A stretch of 64,000 bases of DNA from Acidobacteriota bacterium (GTDB lineage Bacteria > Acidobacteriota > Terriglobia > Terriglobales > Acidobacteriaceae). The notes under the pieces were generated by a model that saw only the letters and a program-made list of their open reading frames with translations, ran no database searches and was not told where the DNA came from. Within the stretch, counting starts at the first letter, position 1. Every line of letters begins with the position of its first letter. Below, in pieces: positions 7,959-17,895 of the stretch. The stretch spans positions 86,101 through 150,100 of the forward strand of contig JAJZME010000038.1 of NCBI GenBank assembly GCA_021803035.1, written 5' to 3'. A program made the position numbers and the translations under genes.

Positions 7959-9266
7959 TTACCGTGCCACCATCTCCACATCCCTGGGCGCAAAGATATT
8001 GCCCATGCGGCGGATTTGCGCTCCGACACCGCGCAGCTTCTCTTCAATGCGCTCGTAGCCGCGGTCCATGTGATACACGCGGTCGAGGATGGACTCGCCG
8101 TCGGCCACCAGTGCGGCCAGCACCAGCGATGCGGAGGCGCGCAGGTCCGAGCACATAACGGCGGCAGCGGAAAGCTTTGCCGGGCCATGCACCCGGGCAG
8201 CCGTGCGGCTGTCGATCTTGATGTTGGCGCCCATGCGCACCAGCTCCTGCACGTGCATGAAGCGGTTCTCGAAGATGTTTTCCTTGATCAGGCTGACGCC
8301 TTCGGCCTGCGTGGCCAGGGCCATGAACTGGCCCTGCATGTCGGTGGGAAAGCCCGGATACTCTTCGGTGGAAATATCGGCGGCGTGCAGCGCGCCGTCG
8401 CCGCGCACGCGCACGGAGTCGCTGCCGAGAACCTCAACGCGCACGCCCATCTCCTGAAGCTTGGCGATCGGCGCGCCCAGGTGCGCCACATTGCAGTTGG
8501 TGACGGTCAGGTCGCCGCCGGTGATGGCGCCGGCCGCCAGCAGCGTTCCTGCTTCAATGCGGTCGGGATTGATGCGGTGCCGGGCGCCGTGCAGCCGCGT
8601 TACGCCCTGCACGCGCATGGTGGATGTGCCCGCGCCCTCGATTTTGGCGCCCATGGCCGCCAGCAGCGTGGCCAGGTCGGTCACTTCCGGCTCGCGCGCG
8701 CAGTTTTCCATGATGGTTTCGCCCTCGGCCAGCACCGCGGCCATCAGAAGATCTTCAGTGCCCGTAACAGTGATGAGGTCAAAGACGATATGCGCGCCCT
8801 TCAGCCGCTCCGTACGCGCCACCAGGTAGCCGTGCTCCTGGGCAATGGTTACGCCCATCTTTTCCAGGCCCTTGATGTGCTGGTCGATGGGCCGTGCGCC
8901 GATAGCGCATCCGCCCGGCATGGAGACGCGCGCCCAACCCGAGCGCGCCACCAGCGGGCCCAGCACAAGCGCGCTGGCGCGCATGGTCTTTACAATTTCG
9001 TACTCGGCCACCGGCTTGGTGAGCGCGCGGCAATTGATGGTGGTGCGGTGCTGCGCGCGGCCGTAGCCCAGCTCCACTTCGGCGCCCATCGCCGCCAACA
9101 GCTTCCGCTCGGTCTCGATGTCGCGCACCTGGGGGATGTTTTCGAGGATGACTTCTTCATCCGTAAGGATGGGCGCGGCCATGCAGGCAAGTGCGGAGTT
9201 CTTCGCGCCGGAAACGCGAATGCTGCCTACAAGCGGATTGCCGCCGCGAATAACGAACTTATCCAT
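7959..9266 (-). CDS. murA: UDP-N-acetylglucosamine 1-carboxyvinyltransferase MurA
   Basis: About 435 residues from the ATG at 9266 ([20 protein letters not shown]); the frame runs 16 codons further up but this is the canonical start. It transfers enolpyruvate from PEP to UDP-GlcNAc, the first committed step of peptidoglycan synthesis. Key features are the N-terminal KNSALA segment (Lys-Asn of the substrate site), the PEP-reacting cysteine in [12 protein letters not shown] (about residue 120) and [16 protein letters not shown] in the second half. The Cys predicts fosfomycin sensitivity. It is a single gene, followed downstream by repeat-rich non-coding DNA. Confidence 0.97.
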   Translation of the reverse strand: MDKFVIRGGNPLVGSIRVSGAKNSALACMAAPILTDEEVILENIPQVRDIETERKLLAAMGAEVELGYGRAQHRTTINCRALTKPVAEYEIVKTMRASALVLGPLVARSGWARVSMPGGCAIGARPIDQHIKGLEKMGVTIAQEHGYLVARTERLKGAHIVFDLITVTGTEDLLMAAVLAEGETIMENCAREPEVTDLATLLAAMGAKIEGAGTSTMRVQGVTRLHGARHRINPDRIEAGTLLAAGAITGGDLTVTNCNVAHLGAPIAKLQEMGVRVEVLGSDSVRVRGDGALHAADISTEEYPGFPTDMQGQFMALATQAEGVSLIKENIFENRFMHVQELVRMGANIKIDSRTAARVHGPAKLSAAAVMCSDLRASASLVLAALVADGESILDRVYHMDRGYERIEEKLRGVGAQIRRMGNIFAPRDVEMVAR

Positions 9267-9368
9267 AAATCCGGCAAGCTCCCGGAGTGGCCGGATTCTG
9301 GCTCCCATCGGCACACTCCTGACTCTCTAGTGTACCTGCGGCCGCGCCTGCCGCCGGCTTTCCGGGGG

Positions 9369-11156
9369 TCAGCGGGCTACAAGCGCCGTAAACGGATGCA
9401 CATAGGCCATCAGGCAGACCAAGCCGCCCATCAGCGCCGCCATGGCCAGGCTGTGCAGCAGCACATAGCGTAGAATCGTTCCCTCCTGGCCATAGCTGTC
9501 GGTTACGGTGCTGGCCACCACGATGCTCGGCGCGGCAATCATCTTGCCCATGACGCCGCCGGCGGAGTTGGCCGAGGCCATCAGCGTCTGCGAAACGCCA
9601 ATCTGGTGCGCCGTTACCTGCTGCAGGCTCCCGAACAGCACATTGGAAGCTGTGTCAGAGCCGGTGGTCGCCGTTCCCAGCCAGCCAATCAGCGTTCCGA
9701 AGAAGGGATAGAGCACGCCGGTACGCGCAAAGGCCAGCCCCAGCGTCGCGTCCTGCCCGCTGTAGCGCATGACAAAGCCCAGCGCCAGCATGGCGGCAAT
9801 GGTCGCCACGGCAAAGCGCACGCTGTAAGTGGTCTTGATGAACTCCCACGCCAGCGACTTCAGGCCCAGCCCCATGGCCAGCCCTGCCAGCAGCGATGCG
9901 AAGAAGATCCCTGTTCCGGTGGCCGAAAGCCAGTTCAGGCTGAAGACCGCGCTTTCCGGCGTTGGCCTGGCTGCTACCGGCGGCATCAGGTCGACGAAAT
10001 GGTGCAGCCCGGCCACAGGAAGATCGATCGAAGTCTTTGCGCTCATCCATCGTGAAAGCTGCGGAATGCCCCACGCAAAGACCACCACGCTCAGAATCAG
10101 CCAGGGCAGCCACGCGTGGAGAATGGCTCCGGCGCCGTGTGTCGTCTTCGCGCGCTCCGTGCCGGTCATGTCTTCGCCGGTTGGACCGAGCACATGTTTG
10201 GGCTTCCAGTGGCGCAGAAACACGATCAGCGAAGCAATGGTGATGGTGGCCGCGGCAATATCCACCAGGCCAGGACCGACGTAGGCGGCCATCAGAAACT
10301 GGGTGATGCCGAAGATGACGCCCGTGACCAGAATGGCCGGCCAGACCTCCAGCATTCGCCGGAAGCCCGCATAGACCCAGATGAGCCAGAACGGCACCAC
10401 AATGGAGAACGGCACGAGAATGATTGCGACGGTGCGCGAAAGCAGCGGCAGGCTCAGCCCGGTGATGCCGTGCAGTGCCACAATCGGAATGCCCAGCGCG
10501 CCAAAGGCCACCGGCACGGTGTTGGCGATCAGCGCCAGGCCCGCCGCCTGGATGGGCCGGAATCCAAGGGTGATCAGCAGCGCGCTGCAGACGGCAACCG
10601 GCGTGCCGAAGCCCGCCGTGCCCTCGAAGAACGCGCCCAGCGCAAAGGCGATCAGCAGCAACTGCAGGCGGCTGTCGTCGGTAATCTGCGTGAGCGTCTT
10701 TTCCAGGGCTTCAAAACGGCCAGTCTTCACGGTCAACTGGTAGAGAAAAATGACCGGCAGAATGATCCAGCAGATGGGAAAAAGTCCGTAGCCGGCGCCG
10801 AAGACGGTCGTGGTCAGCGCCATGCGCGCGGGCATGTGAAAGACCGCAACGGCCGCGATCAACGCCGCCAGCAGGCCCGCTGCCGCTGCAATGTGCGCCG
10901 CAAGGCGTAAGACGGCCATTGCGCCCAGCAGCAGAACCACGGGCAGCGCGGCGACGGCCGTCGAGAGCCACCAGTGCCCGGTCGGGTCATAGATCTGTGC
11001 CCATCTGCCCGTTGCCGGGTTGGTTTCGAGCAGGTAAATCGCGCCCAGCACCAGGGCCAGCATCACTGCCGCGTTCCGCCCGATGGACCACGGCGACGCC
11101 GGGTTGCGGCGTGGACGGCGAACGGCCTTCTTCTCCACCGTTGCGTTTGGTTCCAT
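9369..11156 (-). CDS. L-lactate permease family transporter (LldP-like)
   Basis: About 595 residues with a dozen or more hydrophobic segments, slightly longer than typical LldP (about 550). The ATG at 11156 (MEPNATVEKKAV) is preferred over a frame extension of 23 codons. Family motifs include GAFFEGTAGFGTPVAVCSALL and the SANSAGGVMGKMIAAPSIVVA region near the C-terminus. It is predicted to import lactate/glycolate with protons. It lies about 115 bp downstream of the LarA-type gene on the same strand, which suggests co-expression and a lactate or 2-hydroxy-acid substrate. Confidence 0.88.
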   Translation of the reverse strand: MEPNATVEKKAVRRPRRNPASPWSIGRNAAVMLALVLGAIYLLETNPATGRWAQIYDPTGHWWLSTAVAALPVVLLLGAMAVLRLAAHIAAAAGLLAALIAAVAVFHMPARMALTTTVFGAGYGLFPICWIILPVIFLYQLTVKTGRFEALEKTLTQITDDSRLQLLLIAFALGAFFEGTAGFGTPVAVCSALLITLGFRPIQAAGLALIANTVPVAFGALGIPIVALHGITGLSLPLLSRTVAIILVPFSIVVPFWLIWVYAGFRRMLEVWPAILVTGVIFGITQFLMAAYVGPGLVDIAAATITIASLIVFLRHWKPKHVLGPTGEDMTGTERAKTTHGAGAILHAWLPWLILSVVVFAWGIPQLSRWMSAKTSIDLPVAGLHHFVDLMPPVAARPTPESAVFSLNWLSATGTGIFFASLLAGLAMGLGLKSLAWEFIKTTYSVRFAVATIAAMLALGFVMRYSGQDATLGLAFARTGVLYPFFGTLIGWLGTATTGSDTASNVLFGSLQQVTAHQIGVSQTLMASANSAGGVMGKMIAAPSIVVASTVTDSYGQEGTILRYVLLHSLAMAALMGGLVCLMAYVHPFTALVAR

Positions 11157-11271
11157 AATTCCTCGCGGTTGCTGATCGGCAATTCTACACGCGAGAGAAC
11201 AATGGAGGGAATACCAAAGATGCAACCTGAGGCATTGCTTTGCGCTGAGCGCGCAAATCTTCCGTCGCGGC

Positions 11272-12567
11272 TCAAAACGGCAGCAGATTTCCTTCGGCGT
11301 CGAACCGCATTTCTTCGGCTATGCCGGCAAGCGTCAAATCAGCCCGGCCTTTGAGTGCTTCCGCGCAGCTCGCCGACACCAGCAGCTTTTCAAGCTGCAG
11401 CGTGTTGGCAATGCGCACCACGCGCAGCCGTTCGGGATGCATCGACGCCAGCGTCCCCAAAGCCTGCTCGATGGCTTCGCGGTCGGTATCGAAATGGATG
11501 GGGATCTTCGGCCCCATCAATCCCAGCGAAGTAAGCCCGTTTGCATACGTGGCCCGCAAATCGAGCGCCTTCACCAGGCGCGATGTGGCAAAGTCAGCCA
11601 GTCCGAGTCCGGTGCCGTTCCCATGCGTCGCCTCCGAGAGCGCACATACAAGGATGCGATGGATCAGAGGGGAGCGATTGCCAAACGGCGAGTGCCCGTT
11701 GTCGTGCAGCAAAGCCGAATAGCCCATGATGTCGCGGCCGATCACATTCGTATCCATGCCTGTGCCGCTGATGTCCTTGCCCATCTTGTCCACAATCAGC
11801 AGGTCGATCTCGTCCAGCGGCAGGCGCGGCAGCAGCGCGTCCGCCAGCGCAAGCAGCCGCCTTTCGCCTTCTGCGATCTCCTTGCGCGGCAAAACCTCGA
11901 TTTCCGCCGTCTGATGATGCTGGTCTTCAACGATGGCCACGCCGCAGAGCACCGGAACCGTTTCCAGAATCACGCGCGCATATTCGCTGATCGCTTCCAC
12001 GTATCCTTCGTTGGCCGCGGCCCTGTGCACATGGCTTGCGCCCGCGCGCTTGCCGAACCCGATGGCCAGCATTTTTTGAATGCCGCTACCCAACGCGCCT
12101 TGAAAATCAGTGTGCGGCTTCACGCGATTAACGGCCACCACGGCGTCGGCGTCCAATGCGGCGTCGCTGAAGACCACATCGCGCCCGCCGAATACCTCGC
12201 CGATCTTGCGCACCGCCATGCTCGCTTCAACCGGCACGCCCAGGCTTTCCGCCGTTACACCGTATTCGGCCAGGACCGCGGTCTGCCCTTCGGGCGTTGC
12301 TCCGCCGTGACTGCCCATCGCGGGCACAATAAACGGACGCGCGCCCGCGGCGGCCAATCCATCAAGTGTTGCCTTCACAATCGCCCTTAGATTACTGATT
12401 CCACGACTGCCAACACCGACCGCGATTCGTGCGCCGGGCTTGACCTGTTCGAGCACGCCGGATGCCGCAAGCTGCTCGGCTACAAGCGCTCGAATGTCCA
12501 GTTGCATTGAAGGCGGATAGGTTTGTCTTACCTCGATCATTCTGGGAATAGGAGCTTGTGTCTGCAT
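11272..12567 (-). CDS. larA: LarA-type nickel-dependent 2-hydroxy-acid racemase/epimerase (DUF2088 family)
   Basis: 431 residues, the usual length for LarA homologues. The N-terminal half shows the glycine-rich IAVGVGSRGISN and MGSHGGATPEGQ segments. The central VNRVKPHTDFQGALGSGIQ carries the conserved Lys/His expected to bind the nickel-pincer (NPN) cofactor, and an HVHR follows. The family interconverts L/D-lactate or other 2-hydroxy acids. No larB/larC/larE cofactor genes are in the window, so they would have to be elsewhere. Pairing with a lactate permease supports lactate, but LarA homologues have varied substrates, so specificity is inference. Confidence 0.75.
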   Translation of the reverse strand: MQTQAPIPRMIEVRQTYPPSMQLDIRALVAEQLAASGVLEQVKPGARIAVGVGSRGISNLRAIVKATLDGLAAAGARPFIVPAMGSHGGATPEGQTAVLAEYGVTAESLGVPVEASMAVRKIGEVFGGRDVVFSDAALDADAVVAVNRVKPHTDFQGALGSGIQKMLAIGFGKRAGASHVHRAAANEGYVEAISEYARVILETVPVLCGVAIVEDQHHQTAEIEVLPRKEIAEGERRLLALADALLPRLPLDEIDLLIVDKMGKDISGTGMDTNVIGRDIMGYSALLHDNGHSPFGNRSPLIHRILVCALSEATHGNGTGLGLADFATSRLVKALDLRATYANGLTSLGLMGPKIPIHFDTDREAIEQALGTLASMHPERLRVVRIANTLQLEKLLVSASCAEALKGRADLTLAGIAEEMRFDAEGNLLPF

Positions 12568-12730
12568 CTCAACACTCCTTGCGCGCGGCCATTCGCTATT
12601 AGCCCATGCTAACCGCTGGCCCTCGTCCCGGCTTCAACTCTCCCGCTGCGTCCCGGTCAGACCGTCCATCTTCATTGCCGCGTATCCTGAAGTGTAGCCG
12701 GTGCGGCCGGCCAATCCAGCTTCCTGATTT

Positions 12731-13945
12731 ATGACATCCGAAACGCAAAACGCAGCAGATGTGCACCGCTCCGCGCTGGTCATCGACACGCATGCCGATA
12801 CGCCGCAGCGCTTCGTTGACGAAGGCTTCGATCTGGCCGGCCCGCTCGACGGCGGAAATCTGAACCTCGACAGCGCCCGTGAGGGCAATCTGTCTGCTAT
12901 CTTTTTCGCCATCTTTGTTGAACCCGCGCGGTATAAGGGCCGCTATGCCCATCGGGCCCTGGAGCTGATCGATGCCGTTAAGCTGCAAGCAGCCCGCCGT
13001 GCGGATCAGGTCGCCTTTGTCTCGTCGCCCGAAGGCATTCTAACTGCTCAGCGTGCGCGCAAATTGGCCATGCTCATGGGCATCGAAGGCGGTCATTCCA
13101 TCGAAGGCTCGCTGGCGCTGTTGCGCCAGTACTACGCGCTGGGGGCGCGCTACATGACCCTCACGTGGAACAACTCCAACGGCTGGGCCGACAGCTCCGG
13201 CGACATGGACGACGCCGCCATTCCGCATACGGAGGACGGGCTCAGCGATTTTGGCGAACAGGTTATCGCCGAGATGAACCAGCTGGGCATGATGGTGGAT
13301 GTCTCGCACGTCTCCGACCGCACGTTCGATCGCGTGCTCGCCATCAGCCGCGCGCCGGTCATCGCGTCGCACTCTTCGGCCCGTGCGCTGTGCAATGCGC
13401 CGCGCAATCTCACGGACGATATGATCCGCGCCGTGGCCAACTCCGGCGGCCCTGGATCGCAAGGCGGCGTGGTGATGGTCAACTTCTACTCCGGGTTCCT
13501 GTCGCAGTCCTATTTTGACGCCCAACGGGCGATACAAGTCGAGGTCAACCAGGCTGTCGAAGAGATGAAGAAGTCGGCCCAGGCCGAAGGCCGCGAAGCG
13601 AGCGCAGTAGAGGTCGATCATCTGGAGCGCGCTTTTTATGACCGCATTCCACGGCCGCCGTTTTCGCTGCTCATCGACCACATCGATCACATCGCCACGG
13701 TGGGCGGCATCGACCATCTGGGCCTGGGCTCCGATTTCGACGGTATCTTTGGCCAGCTACCGGAAGAAATCAACTCCCCGGCCGATCTGCCCAGGATTAC
13801 CGCGGCCCTGATGGCTCGCGGCTACTCGGCCGTTGACTGCCGAAAGCTTCTCGGAGGCAACCTGCTGCGCGTCTTCCGTGAGGTGGAGCAGATGGCGTAC
13901 ACGGCCCGGAAAACAGCCAATGCTCAGGACTGCGAGTCTTCCTGA
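12731..13945 (+). CDS. Membrane-dipeptidase family peptidase (M19)
   Basis: 404 residues. Metal ligands of the renal-dipeptidase fold are visible: HxD in VIDTHADTPQRF, the bridging Glu in MGIEGGHSIEG, the His in VDVSHVSDRTF and in IASHSSARALC, and GLGSDFDGI near the C-terminus. No signal peptide is evident at the N-terminus (MTSETQNAADVHRSA), so it may be cytosolic. It hydrolyses dipeptides, often including D-residues, and could act in cell-wall peptide turnover. It is transcribed divergently from the larA operon across a 163-bp intergenic region that must hold both promoters. Confidence 0.9.
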   Translation: MTSETQNAADVHRSALVIDTHADTPQRFVDEGFDLAGPLDGGNLNLDSAREGNLSAIFFAIFVEPARYKGRYAHRALELIDAVKLQAARRADQVAFVSSPEGILTAQRARKLAMLMGIEGGHSIEGSLALLRQYYALGARYMTLTWNNSNGWADSSGDMDDAAIPHTEDGLSDFGEQVIAEMNQLGMMVDVSHVSDRTFDRVLAISRAPVIASHSSARALCNAPRNLTDDMIRAVANSGGPGSQGGVVMVNFYSGFLSQSYFDAQRAIQVEVNQAVEEMKKSAQAEGREASAVEVDHLERAFYDRIPRPPFSLLIDHIDHIATVGGIDHLGLGSDFDGIFGQLPEEINSPADLPRITAALMARGYSAVDCRKLLGGNLLRVFREVEQMAYTARKTANAQDCESS

Positions 13946-13959
13946 GGTGCAGTCGTGTC

Positions 13960-14733
13960 TTATTGGCCGAGCACGTGCACGAGGGCGGCAACCAAGCCGG
14001 GAATATCGCAGGGATTTGCTTCCGCCGCAGGCTCCCAGCCCAGTTCGCGCAGCGTCCGGCTGGTAATGGGACCGATGGAGACGGCCCGTACGCCGGCCAA
14101 AGGAAATGCGATGCCGGCGCGCTCAGCAGCCTCGGCCAGATGTGCGGCACTCGACGAACTGGTGAACGTCGCGGCGTCGATACCCGCGGTCAAGGCTGTT
14201 CGCAGTTGATCGGGCGCGGATTCGGGCAGCGCGTTGCAATAGGCGTCCACCACATCCACCACGGCGCCGGCCTGCCGCAGCGCATCGGGAATCACGTCGC
14301 GCGCCACGGCCGCTCGCGCCAGCAGCACGCGCCGGCCCGCAGCTTGCGCGCCAAGTTCGCGCACCAGGCTTTCAGCCACATACGACTCCGGTACCAGCGC
14401 GACTTCAAAACCGATCTTGCGCGCCGCCGCCGCCGTGGCGCTGCCAACGGCGGCGACCTTCATTTGCGCGGGTTGGCTGAGCGCAATTCCCTGCCCGGCC
14501 GCACGTTCGGCGAGCGCGCGCACGGTGTTGGCGCTGGTCAGGATCAGCCAATCGTAGGATTCAAGCGCGCGCAACGCGGCGTCAAGCGCATCGAAGCTGG
14601 CCGGAGGGCGGATCTCAAGCACCGGAACCTCGACCGGCTCGGCGCCCAACGCGCGAAGCCCATCACTGAGCTTGCCGGCCTGGTGTGCGGCGCGCGTCAC
14701 CAGCACGCGGCGGCCGGCCAGCGGCAAACTCAC
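13960..14733 (-). CDS. hemD: Uroporphyrinogen-III synthase HemD
   Basis: 257 residues of the weakly conserved HemD fold (VLVTRAAHQAGKLSDGLRALGAEPVEVPVLEI at the start, split here: VLVTRAAHQAG then GAEPVEVPVLEI). The ILTSANTVRAL and TFTSSSSAAHL segments match the two-domain Rossmann-like architecture. It cyclises hydroxymethylbilane with ring-D inversion. Its ATG overlaps the hemC stop by 4 bp (ATGA), so the two are translationally coupled. It is the last gene of the tetrapyrrole operon. Confidence 0.9.
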   Translation of the reverse strand: MSLPLAGRRVLVTRAAHQAGKLSDGLRALGAEPVEVPVLEIRPPASFDALDAALRALESYDWLILTSANTVRALAERAAGQGIALSQPAQMKVAAVGSATAAAARKIGFEVALVPESYVAESLVRELGAQAAGRRVLLARAAVARDVIPDALRQAGAVVDVVDAYCNALPESAPDQLRTALTAGIDAATFTSSSSAAHLAEAAERAGIAFPLAGVRAVSIGPITSRTLRELGWEPAAEANPCDIPGLVAALVHVLGQ

Positions 14734-15683
14734 TGCGCGTCTCCAGCCGCGGGCGCGAGCAGTGGACCGGCGCCGCGGTCGAGAAGCATCCGCGCAACCA
14801 GCCGTCCGAGGGCAATCGCGTCTCCGCCAGCGCGAGGCGCGCTATGATGCACGCGCACCACTTCGCCGGTCTCGGGATGCGCAACAACGGCAAAGATCTC
14901 GTCTTCCCGCATCGCGCCGTTCGTGTCCTTCGCTTCCGGTGCGGGGCGGCAATAAACGCCGATGGGGACCTGGCAGCCGCCGCCAAGCTCAGCCAGCGCG
15001 GCGCGCTCCGCCGTCACGGCAAAGCGCGTATCGTCATCGTCAAGGAAGGCCACGGCGGCCCGCGTTTCCGCATCGTCCCTGCGCGTCTCGATGCCCAGAC
15101 AGCCCTGCCCGGCGGCGGGACAAAAATCCTTCGGATTCAGCCGCTGCCGCACCCAGTCGGTACGCCCCAGCCGGTCGAGTCCGGCGGCAGCCAGCAGAAT
15201 TGCGTCGACCTGGCCCTCGCCCAGTTTGCGCAGGCGTGTGTCCACGTTGCCGCGAAACTCCACTGCCTCAATGTCCGGACGCAGAGCCTTCAACTCCGCC
15301 CGCCGGCGCTGGCTGCTGGTTCCCACGCGCGCCGCGTTGGGCAGCGCCTCCAGGCTCGCGTAGCGAACGGAAACCAGAGCATCCCGCGGATCGACGCGCG
15401 GAGGCGTGGCCACCAGCGCAAACGGCGCAGGAAGCTCGGTTGGCAGGTCCTTCAGCGAGTGCACGGCCAGATCCACGCGGCGGTCGGCCAGAGCCTCTTC
15501 AATTTCCTTGGTAAACATCCCCTTAGAGCCAACCTCGGCAAAGGAAACCTCCTGCAGCCGGTCGCCCGTAGTCCGGATGATCTGGATCTCTACCGCATGC
15601 CCCTGCCCACGCAGCAGCCCGGCGATGTGGTTGGCCTGCCAAAGCGCCAGTTGCGAGCCCCGGCTGCCTATCCGCAGGTTCAT
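14730..15683 (-). CDS. hemC: Hydroxymethylbilane synthase (porphobilinogen deaminase) HemC
   Basis: 317 residues. It starts with LRIGSRGSQLALWQA, has the HSLKDLPTELP substrate loop and the DARDAL-like region (DPRDALVSV). The cysteine that holds the dipyrromethane cofactor lies in ELGGGCQVPIG (about residue 245). It polymerises four porphobilinogens to hydroxymethylbilane. It overlaps hemA upstream and hemD downstream by 4 bp each (ATGA), a tightly coupled operon. Confidence 0.97.
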   Translation of the reverse strand: MNLRIGSRGSQLALWQANHIAGLLRGQGHAVEIQIIRTTGDRLQEVSFAEVGSKGMFTKEIEEALADRRVDLAVHSLKDLPTELPAPFALVATPPRVDPRDALVSVRYASLEALPNAARVGTSSQRRRAELKALRPDIEAVEFRGNVDTRLRKLGEGQVDAILLAAAGLDRLGRTDWVRQRLNPKDFCPAAGQGCLGIETRRDDAETRAAVAFLDDDDTRFAVTAERAALAELGGGCQVPIGVYCRPAPEAKDTNGAMREDEIFAVVAHPETGEVVRVHHSAPRAGGDAIALGRLVARMLLDRGAGPLLAPAAGDAQ

Positions 15684-17062
15684 CGCCGTACCTCCATGCG
15701 GTCGCCGCGGGCGCTGTCGCGGGGAGTATCAGCTTCGGGAGGCTTTGCGGCGGCAACGGGCGGCTGGGCAGGCTCGTGCTCTTCGCGGAGCACGCCTGAG
15801 GGCACAGACCACGCCTCGCAGAGCGCATCGAGCCGCAAGGAATCGCCTTCGCGGGCGGCCTTCTTGATGGCCTTCATGTGCGGGTGCAGAAATTTGTTCA
15901 CCATCCCGCGTGTCAGTGCTTCCACGGCGGCCAACTGTTCGGCGGTCAATGTGCCGAGCCGCGCATGAATCCGTTGCAACTCGCCCAGGCGAATCTCCTC
16001 TGCCTGTTGCTGCATGGCCATAATAGCCGGAGCCACGTTCACGGCGAGCTGCCGCTGGTGGAATCGCTCCACTTCCGCCTCGACCAGCGCCTCGGCGTCA
16101 ACCGCCTGGCGGCTGCGCTCTTCCATATGGGTCGCGGCCACCTGCTGCAGGTCGTCCACGTCGTAGACAAAGATTCCGTCCAGCCCGTTCATGGCCGGGT
16201 CCACGTCGCGCGGAACGGCAATGTCGATGAAGAACATGGGCCGGTTGCGGCGACGATGCAGAAAGGCATGCCCGTGTTCCGGCCGGAAGATCGGATGGGG
16301 CGAGCCGGTCGAGGTAATCACAATGTCGGCGTCGCCGGCCACGTCGTAAAGCTGATCGAATGGAATGACGCGGCCGTCGAACTCCTCGGCCATCCGCTCG
16401 GCATTCTCCTGGGTGCGATTCGAGACCAGAATGGAACCGGCTCCCTGCTCCACCAGGTGCCTCGCGGCCAATGCGCTCATTTTGCCCGCGCCCACCAGAA
16501 ATACCTTCTTGCCGTGCAGAGAACCGAAGATCTTGCGGGCCAACTCAACAGCTACCGAGGCAATCGAGACCGAGTTGGAGCCGATTTCGGTCTCGGTACG
16601 GACCTTTTTGGCGACAGCAAAGGCACTTTGCAGCAGGTACTCAAGCTGCCCGGAAACGGTTCCGGCCTGGCGCGCCACGGCGAAAGCTTCCTTCACCTGG
16701 CCCAGAATCTGCGGCTCGCCCACCACCATCGAATCCAGGCTGGATGCTACGCGGAAGAGGTGGCGCACGGCATCGTGGTCGCGGTGCTGGTAAAGATGCG
16801 GTCGCAGCAGGGCCGGTTCCACCTCGAATTGCCGGAAGAGAAACTCCCCCGGATCAGCATCTTCCGATTCCACCGCCGCCAGAAGCTCTACGCGGTTGCA
16901 GGTGGAGAGGATCATGCACTCCATGACGCCCGGCATCGCCGCCAGCGCCCGCGTCGCCTCCGGCAGCGCCTCCCGTCCAATTGCGAGGCGCTCGCGCAGC
17001 CCGATGGGCGCGGTCCTGTGATTGACCCCCACGAGCACCAGATTGGAGACGGCTTTGCTCAT
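15680..17062 (-). CDS. hemA: Glutamyl-tRNA reductase HemA
   Basis: 460 residues. GVNHRTAPIGLRERLA at the N-terminus, the thioester-forming cysteine in ILSTCNRVELL (Cys about 55) and the NADPH site VFLVGAGKMSALAARHL are all present. It reduces Glu-tRNA to glutamate-1-semialdehyde, the first step of C5 tetrapyrrole synthesis. The C-terminus carries a Pro/Ala-rich extension of about 30 residues after the dimerisation helix. Its ATG overlaps the end of the cytochrome-assembly-like gene upstream. No hemL is in the window. Confidence 0.97.
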   Translation of the reverse strand: MSKAVSNLVLVGVNHRTAPIGLRERLAIGREALPEATRALAAMPGVMECMILSTCNRVELLAAVESEDADPGEFLFRQFEVEPALLRPHLYQHRDHDAVRHLFRVASSLDSMVVGEPQILGQVKEAFAVARQAGTVSGQLEYLLQSAFAVAKKVRTETEIGSNSVSIASVAVELARKIFGSLHGKKVFLVGAGKMSALAARHLVEQGAGSILVSNRTQENAERMAEEFDGRVIPFDQLYDVAGDADIVITSTGSPHPIFRPEHGHAFLHRRRNRPMFFIDIAVPRDVDPAMNGLDGIFVYDVDDLQQVAATHMEERSRQAVDAEALVEAEVERFHQRQLAVNVAPAIMAMQQQAEEIRLGELQRIHARLGTLTAEQLAAVEALTRGMVNKFLHPHMKAIKKAAREGDSLRLDALCEAWSVPSGVLREEHEPAQPPVAAAKPPEADTPRDSARGDRMEVRR

Positions 17063-17895
17063 GGGGCACCAACTCTATGCACGCGGCCGAAGAAAATAAC
17101 CGCACCCACGGCAATCATCAGGACCATGAACGCGCCGGACAGATACGCCGCTCTACGTCCCCTCAATCCGGCGCTGCGCCGGACCAGCAGAAGCACTACA
17201 TACACAATCCAACTGACGATCGCCGCAATGATTCTGGGATCAAGAAAATACGAGGCCCCCAGCGGCGTCTCCTGCACCAGCACCGCGCCGATGATCAGCC
17301 CCACGGTCATGCACGGGAAGCCGAACTCGAGCGTACCGTGGGCAATGCGCTCCAGGGTGTCAAGCGGCGGCAGCCAGTCGAAAGGCAGCCACCCGGTGGC
17401 CTTGCCTGGCTTGAGCTTGGATTTCAGACGGCGTTCCTGAACGAGATAAAGCAAGGAGGCCAGAATGCTGAAGCCAAGCGCGACATAAGCCAGCATCAGG
17501 GCTGCGATGTGCGCGATCAGCCAGCTTGTCTGCACCCCCTGCGAAGGAAATGTGTACCCGCCGGGCCCCAGCGCGGGGATAAACACCAGAAAGAAGGTCG
17601 CCGGCAACGCAAAAATTCCAAGGGAGATGGCGTCATAAAGCCACCAGACCAGAAAGAACAGACCGGCTACCGCCAAGCCCAGGATCGATTCCACTTCGCG
17701 CACATGGATTGGCATCCAGCGGTGCGCCAGTGCCAGCATCTCCACCGCCGAAACGAAGTGGAAAAACAGCCCCATGCCGCCTACATGAACGCAGATATTG
17801 CGCCAGCGCTCCCGGTTATAGAGCACGGCCGGAAACACGGCTACGCTCGCCGCCGCATAAAGGATAGCCGCCACTCTAAGCCAGAGGAGATACAT
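17059..17895 (-). CDS. Cytochrome c assembly-like integral membrane protein (CcsA/HemX family)
   Basis: 278 residues with about eight hydrophobic segments, from MYLLWLRVAAILYAAASVAV to a final VLMIAVGAVIFF. Its size and position at the head of a hemA-hemC-hemD operon match the HemX/CcsA-type proteins found before hemA in many bacteria. These are implicated in haem handling or in controlling HemA level. The WLIAHIAALMLAYVALGFS region carries the conserved His of this fold. It overlaps hemA by 4 bp. Whether it works in cytochrome c maturation or HemA regulation cannot be told from sequence alone. Confidence 0.8.
   Translation of the reverse strand: MYLLWLRVAAILYAAASVAVFPAVLYNRERWRNICVHVGGMGLFFHFVSAVEMLALAHRWMPIHVREVESILGLAVAGLFFLVWWLYDAISLGIFALPATFFLVFIPALGPGGYTFPSQGVQTSWLIAHIAALMLAYVALGFSILASLLYLVQERRLKSKLKPGKATGWLPFDWLPPLDTLERIAHGTLEFGFPCMTVGLIIGAVLVQETPLGASYFLDPRIIAAIVSWIVYVVLLLVRRSAGLRGRRAAYLSGAFMVLMIAVGAVIFFGRVHRVGAP

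Noticed and set aside
7633..8058. 141-codon plus-strand open frame downstream of the IS remnant
   Set aside because: Runs through tandem repeats and into the murA 3' end; translation has no similarity to known proteins.
8016..9473. 485-codon open frame antisense to murA
   Set aside because: Entirely overlaps a certain gene; composition is that of a shadow frame.
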